From assembly GCF_010669145.1 (NCBI RefSeq), contig NZ_CP048635.1, positions 124,001 through 188,000 on the forward strand: DNA of 64,000 nucleotides, read 5' to 3'. Shown here one piece after another: positions 38,247-46,512 of this stretch. Positions within the stretch are counted from its first letter, which is position 1; the number at the start of each line of letters is the position of its first letter. A program made the translations under genes and the position numbers. Source of the DNA: Rhizobium oryzihabitans. GTDB lineage: Bacteria > Pseudomonadota > Alphaproteobacteria > Rhizobiales > Rhizobiaceae. The notes under the pieces were generated by a model that saw only the letters and a program-made list of their open reading frames with translations, did not search any database and had not been told where the DNA came from.

Positions 38247-38495
38247 TCACCCTCTGATGTCGAAGAACTCACGTTCGCTTGCCGGAACAACATCACCGGC
38301 TAGCTCGAGCAGGCCGGCCCAGACATTGAGCTCTTGGAGGGCGAGTAGCTCCAGCGCCCTTCCCTCGATACCCCTGTCTCACCGTACCAGGATGATGGAA
38401 CGTCGAAACAAGCTCCGTCCTGAATATCGCCATGGACTCAGGTCGTATTCCTCGGGTTTCAAAAGGACCGGCATGCGCCATTCAGGGGAGCCCAT
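38247..38495 (-). pseudogene. degenerate or doubtful small reading frame after the FtsH-like gene
   Basis: One frame reads MGSPEWRMPVLLKPEEYDLS, later RSLFRRSIILVR, a TGA at 38379-38381, then DRGIEGRALELLALQELNVW and a terminal REFFDIRG. The sequence after the stop is protein-like, so this may be a decayed gene of about 82 codons. No family is recognised. It lies just downstream of the FtsH-like gene on the same strand. Confidence 0.3.
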
Positions 38496-38517
38496 TCATC
38501 TTTCCGAACATTATATC

Positions 38518-40472
38518 TCACCCGGGAGTGTAATTGCGCTCGCCACGTGATCCGGCCTCCCGGTGCGATCGCACGGCCGCCTTAATGACGTCGGCCGATA
38601 GAGTTCCCTCCCGTAAAAGCTGGGCATGAAGGTCAAGAAGAACGTTTCTGTGTTCTTCGAGCAAAGATTTCGCCCGCACGAATTCCGTCTGCAATGTCCC
38701 CTCGACAGACTTGGCAAGCCCCTTACGACGACTGCGATACGCCGCCAATTCTCGCGGGCTATTGCCAGGCTCCACGGTGAGCGTTTGCCCCAGACCCCAA
38801 GTGATTTCCACCATAGTAGCGATATCGGTCGCACGATTTAGGTCCGCTGTAACATCGCCACCGGCACCATTCTCGAAAGCACTGAACAGCAGCTCCTCGG
38901 CAGCTACTCCGCCGAGCAATGTGGCGATCTTGTCTCGAAAATAATGTACGGTTCTTCTATTGAAAGGCCGTTCTTCGAACTCGGTATGCCCCATTGTTTG
39001 AAGTGACCTTCCATATTGGATGGTCCTTGCAATCGAAACGGACACCAAAGGTTCTGTCTCAAGCAACACTCCGAGGATTGCATGGCCTAACTCATGGGCG
39101 GCCACACAGCGTTGCACTGCCACCGGCACCGGGAGACACTGCGGCATAGCGGCCAGTAGATCATCAAGCGAAATTGGTCGCATTGCTCTTCTTGCAGTTC
39201 GACGTGCCTCTCGGACGCACCGTTCAATGTCTGCACCTGACCATCCCTCGCTTCCCTTCACGATGCCATCCAGAGTTTCGCCTCTAAGGGTTTCTCGGAG
39301 ATAGAAACGAAAGATGTCGTGGCGAGCTGAAGCATCGGGAAGCGGGATCGAAAAGTGGCGTTCCAATCGCCCTGCCCTAAGAAGCGCCGGGTCAATGATA
39401 CCTGGGTAGTTTGTTGCTCCAATGACAACGACGCCCTCATGCGCATGCGCACCGTCCAACAACTCCAAGAGCGCGTTGATCACCTGGCGATGGTAGTTGT
39501 CGCTACTTCCAGTTCTATCGTCACGATTGGCGAAACTATCGAACTCGTCGATCAGCAGGATCGCCGGGGACTGTGCTTCGGCGTCGGTGAACGCTCTCCG
39601 CATTGCTTTGAGCATATCTCCAAGGTGGCCTCGTGCCTGCCACCTCGCTGCTGAGCCGAGGATCAATGGAACATTGCACGTCCTTGCTAATGCCGCGGCA
39701 TATGACGTTTTGCCCGATCCGGGGGACCGGAAAGGAGAATACCACAATCGACATCAGCCCAGGAAAGTACCCCCTCTTTCCAAGCCTTCAGGTCTTCGGC
39801 GAGTGAAATTCCCCAGTCTCTGGCCCCTCCATATCCGGCCAACTCATGCAGTGTCGGCCCAGATGACGAGTAGCCCACAGACCGCGTCTTTTGTTGGGCT
39901 CCCGGGTATCGCCTGAGACGCTCGACGCTGACCGCCATGGATCGGCCACGCCTCCAAGTGAGTTCTACCCGCTTCACCGATTGTTTTGCCAAAAACTCGG
40001 AGTCAGCGTTCGTGATCGAGCCCCCCATCCGGTTCGCCACAATACGATAATCATTGGCAGATGGTCCGGGTAAAGAAACGATAATGTCGGCGGCAATGCG
40101 GACTTCGTCTGAAAGGAGTGCTTCGTCTCGAAGAAGAATGATTGCCCGCCTGATTTCTCGGAGCTTCCGGAAGCTCGCAAAATCTTCAGTGAGCTCTTTT
40201 TCTTCGTCGACGAATAAAACGTAGTTATTGCCATGTTCACCGTCGACCGGCACTGTGCCTTCGAGCAGCCATTTGGCCGCCATTTTATACGCATGAGCGT
40301 CTGCGTTCGGCGGCATGACGAAAGCTGCTACGAATGGTGACCGCCTTTTTAGAAGCCGCTTGATTGGCCTAGACATTGAAACGATCGCTAGCTGTGTGGC
40401 CAGCGTAAGCTCGTATTTTGCGCTATGAAACGGGTCGCGGTTGGCAAACAGGTTATCGCTGTACGGCTGCAT
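38518..40472 (-). pseudogene. soluble FtsH-like AAA+ zinc metalloprotease, frame broken in Walker A
   Basis: One base restored at 39719-39725 joins two frames into a 651-residue protein. The break falls inside Walker A: ILLSGPP then GSGKTSYAAALA. The parts are an N-terminal region of about 250 residues without membrane segments; an AAA+ core with Walker B AILLIDEFDSF and second-region GRLERHFSIPLPD; and an M41 peptidase domain with the zinc motif HELGH in VAAHELGHAILGVL and GGDVTADLNRATDIATMVEI, where the third ligand Asp would lie. Canonical FtsH has two N-terminal transmembrane helices, absent here. The start at 40472 has GAGG upstream. It follows a TnsA-like gene by 44 bases and is probably in the same operon. 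Confidence 0.75.
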
Positions 40473-40516
40473 GGATACCTCGGAAAACGGGAACAAACTA
40501 GACGACGACGGGACGC

Positions 40517-41134
40517 TCAGGTCCGTATTCGTCGCACCATCGTCTCCGGTCCGAGTAATTCAGTATCCAAGTCCACATCGACAAAACCGCGCAAGATCAA
40601 CTGTGCCAGACCTGCGATGGGTTTGGTTTCGGTAAAAACCGTCAAGCATTCGGCAATGGTGAGATCGCCATGATCCTTTAGGACGGAGAGCAGCCGGAGC
40701 CGGTCGCCGAGCGCTAAAGCGTGGTTGCCATACATAAGTAGGTCCTTGGCATTCTGGAGCCGTGGTCCATCGTAAACCTCCGCGACAACCAATCGCCGAT
40801 ACCTAGCTCCGTGATGGGCTGCGCATCCCTCGATCACCGTCGAGTCTACAGGCATCACTCTGTCCGACGCATCGATCAACAAACGCCCACCGTCGCAATC
40901 GGTCACACCAAAGTCGGGGACATGGACACCTCCACCGTAATCCAGTGAGAGCGGCATGCAGTGCCAAGAGGCGATCGATGGATTGACGTCGAATAGGCAA
41001 GCCGCATCTCGAGCAGATTGAGAGCGGAAGATCGTCATGCCGTCGCATTTGATCGTGGCGGTCGGAGAGAACGTACGGATAGATGCGGAATTGCGGTTTG
41101 TGCGAAGTGATTTCGCGCGCTCGGCGATACCCAT
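40517..41134 (-). CDS. TnsA-like (PD-(D/E)xK fold) protein paired with the FtsH-like protease
   Basis: The 205-residue product resembles the N-terminal domain of Tn7 TnsA. It has SARDAACLFDVNPSIASWHC, the core VHVPDFGVTDCDGGRLLIDASDR (quoted in parts: VHVPDFGVTD, LLIDASDR), and a C-terminal winged-helix-like segment with DLTIAECLTVF and LILRGFVDVDLDTELLGPET. In an active enzyme the last core strand would read (D/E)xK; here it is DAS, so the catalytic Lys is missing and activity is doubtful. GAGG precedes the start. The gene is divergent from the Tn7-like module. Confidence 0.6.
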   Translation of the reverse strand: MGIAERAKSLRTNRNSASIRTFSPTATIKCDGMTIFRSQSARDAACLFDVNPSIASWHCMPLSLDYGGGVHVPDFGVTDCDGGRLLIDASDRVMPVDSTVIEGCAAHHGARYRRLVVAEVYDGPRLQNAKDLLMYGNHALALGDRLRLLSVLKDHGDLTIAECLTVFTETKPIAGLAQLILRGFVDVDLDTELLGPETMVRRIRT

Positions 41135-41156
41135 TCTTATACCTCAACAAAACAAA

Positions 41157-41200
41157 GTTGATCGTCGCCGTGACGGTCATCACGGCCGGCGGAGATCAAC
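41157..41200. promoter_or_regulatory. long imperfect hairpin upstream of the TnsA-like gene
   Basis: GTTGATC (41157-41163) pairs with GATCAAC (41194-41200). Inside it GCCGTGA (41167-41173) pairs with TCACGGC (41180-41186) around CGGTCA. It lies 23 bases upstream of the start codon, in the 5' leader or promoter, and could be an operator or a translational control hairpin. Confidence 0.45.
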
Positions 41201-41336
41201 CTATTCGTATGAGATGGGTAAAGGTTTCCATGAATGGAACAAATATAGAACAAAAATCCGTCTGTCAACTGCCGCATCAATTTCCCCAAATCAAGGGAGA
41301 CCGGAATATGGGCATCGCGCCCTACCTTCCTGCTAA

Positions 41337-42269
41337 CCTCCGGAAACATAAGCCAGTTTCTCCCAACAGCTAAAATTTTATAATTTTTATGCAATAACAA
41401 TAACTTAGATTTATTTCTCTTTTCGATCGAATCCAGTTGACGGGCTCGCAAAGATCGTTAAATGCACAGCAGCAAATCCGATGCGGCGACCTAACAGTTG
41501 CATGGTCCGCCGGATAACACGGGATTTGCCAGAGAGAGCGCGCGGCCCAGGACGACAACGGTCCCCGCATCGGAGTACGGTGTCACCCCGTGCAAGCATG
41601 CTCCCCGGGGTGGGTTAATCCGGGAGAGAGTTTTGTTCCCCGAGTCGCTCACGGAGATGCCCCATGCCCGGTGCCATCAAATAATTCCTTTCCATGACAC
41701 ACGCTCTACGCCCGTTCATCCTATCGCTATTGTCAGCTGCCATCCCGAGCACAAGAGTGTTTGGAAAGAAAATGCCATGCTTACGACACCCCTGGACATC
41801 CAACCTATGACCGAACACCTCGTTGCGGTAATCGCTCTTGGCTCTCCCTTCTTCGTCGGAGGAACAGCGCCGCCTGCGCGTTAACTAGCCAGCAACCTTC
41901 GCATGGGAACATACCTCCGAGTTCAGGCACCCGTCGCACACCGCCCGGGCCCAACCTTGGAGACCACCCATGCGAATATTGAACAAGGTATGTTTCGCGT
42001 CTCCGTGAGCTAGGCCCCCAATAGGATGCCTTGGCCAGCGAGACGATCGCAATGAGGTCAAAAGGTAACCGGGATGTCCAATACTACTGCCCCGAACAAT
42101 CCGACCACTCTCAGCGTGATCTCATATTCCAGTAACGGGAATGACTGGTCTCGCTTTTCCTTGACGCACGCCTACCGCGTCGGCGTCACGATCCTCTCGC
42201 GCCTCCTTATACGTCTGTAGCCGCATCCGCAGCCAGACCTGTCATCCGTCCGCAACACGGGCAGATGGC
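41337..42269. other. long non-coding stretch upstream of the transposition genes, probable transposon end region
   Basis: No good gene was found in 930 bases. It begins AT-rich (41370-41430) and turns GC-rich. CACCCCG (41584-41590) pairs with CGGGGTG (41606-41612). Several short rightward frames exist, for example 41777-41884 (35 codons, MLTTPLDIQPMTEHLVAVIA) and 42074-42220 (48 codons, MSNTTAPNNPTTLSVISYSS), but none has a recognised family. In Tn7-like elements the end with TnsB-binding repeats lies just upstream of tnsA, so it is expected here. I could not pick out convincing repeats or a TGT/ACA terminus by eye. Confidence 0.45.
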
Positions 42270-43172
42270 GTGTTCAATTCTGCAGCCGAAAGGCTGACGG
42301 AGCGATCCCGCATGGGGGAAAGGCAGAGCATGGAAGTCGAAATTCCGCTCGCTATCCAGATTCTTCACGAGCGTCGTAAGGGACGCGATTTCCTCGCGGT
42401 CCCCTATGAACGCACGACCAGTTTCGCGCAGCCGAGCAGCAACGGAAACGGGCGCAGTGGCCTTGAAGGACGCTCATATCCGGTCATCGTCGAAGGCGGC
42501 CGCGACATCTCACTAAAAAACAAGCCTGACACCATCCCTGTCGAAGAACGAATGAGCATTATCAGCAACCGCATCACAATGCCTTTTCGTGATAGCGGCA
42601 CCAGCTATCGACTCGAAAGCCAGCTCGAAGCTGGCCTGCTGACGCTGCTCGCTTGCAACCCGCGGGTTGTCAATGTCCGCACGCAGTTCGGACCTTTGCC
42701 TTTCGTGCATCAGGGAAAATTGCGCCACCACTATGCCGACATCTGTGCGGACTTCGATAACAATTGTCGGTCGCTCTATCTCGTCCGTGCGGAGGATAAT
42801 CTGCGTGATCTGACGATCACCCATGAATTGTTGACGAAGCAATGCGTCGGCAAATTCGCGCATCGCATCCATCTCTACACCGACCGACATATCAATAAGC
42901 CTGCGGTCCTGCGTGCCGACGAGCGCCTTAGGGCACGCAAGCTTCAGAACGAAGCCACAAACCAACAGCTACTCCAAAAGCTTCGTGTGATGGGAGGATC
43001 GGCAATGCTTTTCGATCTGTTCTCCGAGCTCTATCCGGCGGTCACTTTCGCCGAGGGCTGGACCGCCGTATGGGCGCTTATCGACGCCGGAAACCTCCAT
43101 CACGACCATCCGCACGCTGACGAAATGATGATGACGCGCCTCTCCCGTGTATCTCTCGTAAAGGGCATCTGA
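42270..43172 (+). CDS. TnsA-like protein of the Tn7-like module
   Basis: The 300-residue product precedes tnsB with its stop codon directly abutting the tnsB ATG. A TnsA-like core is visible: YRLESQLEAGLLTLLACNPR (candidate catalytic Glu 116 or 120), a Q-F-G-P-L stretch, then HYADICADF (candidate Asp 157 or 161) and LYLVRAED, where Arg 173 stands in the place of the expected Lys. A C-terminal winged-helix-like segment follows. A start at 42330 (MEVEIPL) with AAAGG upstream is also possible. In Tn7, TnsA cuts the 5' ends so that transposition is cut-and-paste. If this copy is inactive, transposition could be replicative. Confidence 0.7.
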   Translation: MFNSAAERLTERSRMGERQSMEVEIPLAIQILHERRKGRDFLAVPYERTTSFAQPSSNGNGRSGLEGRSYPVIVEGGRDISLKNKPDTIPVEERMSIISNRITMPFRDSGTSYRLESQLEAGLLTLLACNPRVVNVRTQFGPLPFVHQGKLRHHYADICADFDNNCRSLYLVRAEDNLRDLTITHELLTKQCVGKFAHRIHLYTDRHINKPAVLRADERLRARKLQNEATNQQLLQKLRVMGGSAMLFDLFSELYPAVTFAEGWTAVWALIDAGNLHHDHPHADEMMMTRLSRVSLVKGI

Positions 43173-45434
43173 ATGAACACGAAAAAGGCCGATCCTAAAA
43201 AGGTTACCTATACCAATATCGGGTCCGATGATCGTATCGAATTCTTTGGCCGCCAGTATCGTTTCGACGAGCGCCTGGACGACGGCGTTGTCATCAAGTC
43301 CGACGATGATCGCCCACACAACATTCTCGTCCTCTCGTGGCGGGACATCTACGACCATATCTGGGCGAAGAACCTGGTCGTCGAGAAGGATTACTTCTCC
43401 AAAGAGAGCGCCATCAAGCGTGCCTCTAAACGATCGCTCGACAAGTTGCGAGAGGACGTCGCCCTTAAAACAGTCGCCGTGCGGCAATTCCTAGAAGAAC
43501 TCGATGAGGGAACGCTAACCAAGTCGGACGACGACATCAAAAAGTTCCTCCGCAAGTTTCGAATTGAAAACGCGGCACTCCTTGAAAAGGCTGATGACGC
43601 CCGTAAAAAGCGCGGCAACAAAAAGCGCGGGATCGTGTCCCCCCGCCAATTCCGTCGCTGGGTAAAGGACTTTCAGACGGGCAATCGCTTGGATCACAGC
43701 CTTGAGTGGAAACACAAAGGTCGCGCGTCTTTCGGCAGTAGCTTTACCCCGGAAGAGCTGAAGTACTTCGGCACATACATCAACGCCTTCCTGGACGAAA
43801 ACGAACCTAACATGTTGGCTGCCTATTCGAAGCTCGAACGCGATTATAATGATCGTGTTCGGCGAGGCGAGAACCCTGGCGCACTGTGCTCGTATGGTAC
43901 TTTCCGTCGGATGGTACATGCGATGGACGAGTTCGTCGTGAAATTGGCGCGAGACAAGGATCATCATCGAACAACGCGCGAGCACGCGATCAGCCGAAAG
44001 GGCCTGCAGCCGCGCTATCCCCTGCAAATCGTTGAAATGGACGAACAGTTCATTGATCTGATGGTCATTTGTCAGCTCTTCGGTTTCTGGGAATTGCTCG
44101 ACCCCGATATCCAAGAGCGTGTGGCGGAAATCAAGCGCGTATGGATTTGCATCGCTCTCGATGCCTATTCGCGCTCAGTCCTTGGTATGCGGGTTCTTGC
44201 CGGCGCTCCATGCGCCGCCGAGGCGATCGCCACCCTCGCCATGGCCGTTCGCCACAAGACGTACACCACTGCCCTTTCGCAGGAAGTGATTGAATGGCCT
44301 CAATGCGGTACCCCCGATCGAGTCCACACAGACGGTGGTGCCGGCTTTGCCAACGATGAGTTCCCGATCGTAGTGCAGGCCCTCACGGGTAAGCATGCTA
44401 TCCCTCCGAGCAAACATCCCCATCTGCGCGGCCGCATCGAACGGTTCTTCAACTCGTTGTCGACCCGGTACATGCACTTCTTCTCTGGCCAGACCTTCGG
44501 GAATATCCTGCTGAAGGGGCAATACAAGCCGGAAAAGCACGCTCACATTACTCGCGAGATGCTCTGCGAACTGCTCGTGCAGTTGATCGTGGTTTGCTAC
44601 CACAATACACCGCACCGGTCCCTCAGCGGTGAAACCCCGCTCGACCGTTGGTATCGAGGTTCGCAGCAAGAACGCGGTGTTTCACCGCCACCTACCGACG
44701 AGCAGTACCGCGACATCTTCGGCGTCCGTCTTGTCAGGACGATTGGTCGACGTGGCATCACGATCCTTGGAAACATCTACGCATCGACAGAGCTCGACGA
44801 CCTCGCGATGCACAAACTCAACTGTGAAGTGGAGGTTCACATGAACGATCAGGACATGTCGGTGATTTCGTTCAAGGACCCTCGTGATGGCAATTGGTAC
44901 GACGCGTACGCCACCTTTGAAGGCTTCAATAACGTGTCTGTACCAGAATGGATGGAAACCGTTCTCTACCTGCGCAGAAAATTCGGCACACGCGCCCCTG
45001 GCAAGGAACGTGCACGTCAAATCGTTTCCGACGCGCTTGCGGCCGTTGAAAAGGTGGCTGAACAAACGCGCCTGGCTCACGCAATCGGTGGCCCGCTTGT
45101 TACCGATAAGACAATCAAGAAGTTCGAGCGGGAGAACATGATGAACTGGCAGTGGTCCAAGCACCTCTACGTTGACTTTGCCGATCCGAACCAGCGCCGC
45201 GTTTCGAACGGCACGGTCGAACTCGTCGCAAACGTCTCAGACGATGATCCCCTGAACCCAACAGGAACCTTCGACCGTGACGCGTTGGAGGAGCCAAACG
45301 AAGAGCGCAATGCCTTGGAAGTGCCCCGCAAGACCAAAACCAGGACGGCAGCCCGATCTGCCAAAGCCGCCGAAGACGATGATGACGAATTGGCTGTTGA
45401 TTTCGTCAGTCTGCGTATCGAAACGAAGGAGTAA
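43173..45434 (+). CDS. tnsB: Tn7-like DDE transposase TnsB/TniA
   Basis: The 753-residue product has N-terminal HTH-type DNA-binding regions and an rve integrase core with the triad Asp 290 (IVEMDEQF), Asp 387 (RVHTDGGAGF) and Glu 423 (LRGRIERFFNSL). The 35-residue spacing between the last two matches the D,D(35)E pattern. A C-terminal Mu-type beta-barrel region follows, then an acidic tail (EDDDDELAVDF) that probably contacts TnsC. It cuts and joins the 3' transposon ends. All catalytic residues are present, so the enzyme should work. Confidence 0.92.
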   Translation: MNTKKADPKKVTYTNIGSDDRIEFFGRQYRFDERLDDGVVIKSDDDRPHNILVLSWRDIYDHIWAKNLVVEKDYFSKESAIKRASKRSLDKLREDVALKTVAVRQFLEELDEGTLTKSDDDIKKFLRKFRIENAALLEKADDARKKRGNKKRGIVSPRQFRRWVKDFQTGNRLDHSLEWKHKGRASFGSSFTPEELKYFGTYINAFLDENEPNMLAAYSKLERDYNDRVRRGENPGALCSYGTFRRMVHAMDEFVVKLARDKDHHRTTREHAISRKGLQPRYPLQIVEMDEQFIDLMVICQLFGFWELLDPDIQERVAEIKRVWICIALDAYSRSVLGMRVLAGAPCAAEAIATLAMAVRHKTYTTALSQEVIEWPQCGTPDRVHTDGGAGFANDEFPIVVQALTGKHAIPPSKHPHLRGRIERFFNSLSTRYMHFFSGQTFGNILLKGQYKPEKHAHITREMLCELLVQLIVVCYHNTPHRSLSGETPLDRWYRGSQQERGVSPPPTDEQYRDIFGVRLVRTIGRRGITILGNIYASTELDDLAMHKLNCEVEVHMNDQDMSVISFKDPRDGNWYDAYATFEGFNNVSVPEWMETVLYLRRKFGTRAPGKERARQIVSDALAAVEKVAEQTRLAHAIGGPLVTDKTIKKFERENMMNWQWSKHLYVDFADPNQRRVSNGTVELVANVSDDDPLNPTGTFDRDALEEPNEERNALEVPRKTKTRTAARSAKAAEDDDDELAVDFVSLRIETKE

Positions 45435-45438
45435 CCTC

Positions 45439-46466
45439 ATGAGTTCACAGGCCCCAATTCGATGCTTGAGTTCCTTCGTTCAACGATGGACCCGGTGCAA
45501 CTCAAGCGCTCAGAGCTTCTTGCCAAGCTCGAGAATTTCTACGTTGCGACCAAAATGGACGACAAATTCAGTCTCGAGTTCAGCATCATGATCTCCGAGA
45601 TCGCGGCGGGCAATATGCCAGAAGGATATGCGATTGCCGTGCCGGGTAAATCCGGCAGCGGGAAGAGCACAATGATCCGTCACCGGCTCAAAACCCATCC
45701 CGGCCTCCAACCTTATGTCGACCAGTACGGCAACAAAAAGCAGGCTTGCCTTTGGGTAAAAACGCCTGCCGGTTGTTCAATGAAGTCACTCGGCGAACTC
45801 GCTCTCAAGGCCGCAGGCTACCCAGGTGGCGCACTCAGAAATGAAACCGCAATTTGGGACAAGCTGCGTGATGCCCTGATGGTCAAAGAGTACAAGATCG
45901 TCTTCTTTGACGAGTTCCAGCACGTTCTTCACGCCACGACGAGCAAGTCCAAGGAGCATCCTGCGAACCAAGTCAAAGCCATCATGCAGTCCGACACTTG
46001 GCCAGTTTGGCTGATCCTGAGCGGCGTCGACGACATGATGGGTGTCATCGAGGCCGATCCTCATCAGCAGACATCCCGCAGAACACGTGTCGTCGAGATG
46101 GAGTTGCTCACGGAAAATGAAATCACCTTCGTAGCCTCGGTTTTGAATGAACTGTGTTCCACAGTAGGCTTCAACGTGTCGTTCAAGCCTACAAGGAAGT
46201 TCATCATGCGTCTCATGCATGGCGGACTGCAGCGGTTCGGAATGGTCGTGCAATTGATGAAGCTCTCAATTCAAAGCGCCATCTTCGACGACAAGACCTT
46301 CCAGCACAAAGTCATCAACCATGATCACTTCGCGGAGGGATATCGACGGCTGAGCAATTGCGATGACAGTACCAATGTCTTCACTTCGGAAGACTGGTTC
46401 AACATCGTTCGAGAGGTCGATGAAAATGGAAGGCTGACGACGGCCCAAGTGAATGGACCGAATTGA
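45439..46466 (+). CDS. tnsC: Tn7-like AAA+ regulator TnsC/TniB (start region probably shifted by one base)
   Basis: The AAA+ ATPase has Walker A GKSGSGKST and Walker B KIVFFDEFQHV, with a sensor segment WPVWLILSGVDDMMG. The uninterrupted frame starts at an ATG at 45462 without an SD. An ATG at 45439 has AAGGAG upstream but is one base out of frame; adding one C in the C4 run 45452-45455 would give MSSQAPNSMLEFLRSTMDPV and a 342-residue protein. That fits the compact operon better, so a lost base is suspected. TnsC links the TniQ target complex to the transposase. Confidence 0.85.
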
Positions 46467-46512
46467 AAGCGGCGGACCCGACACAGAGTTAAATCAGGAG
46501 ATGACGTAAACG

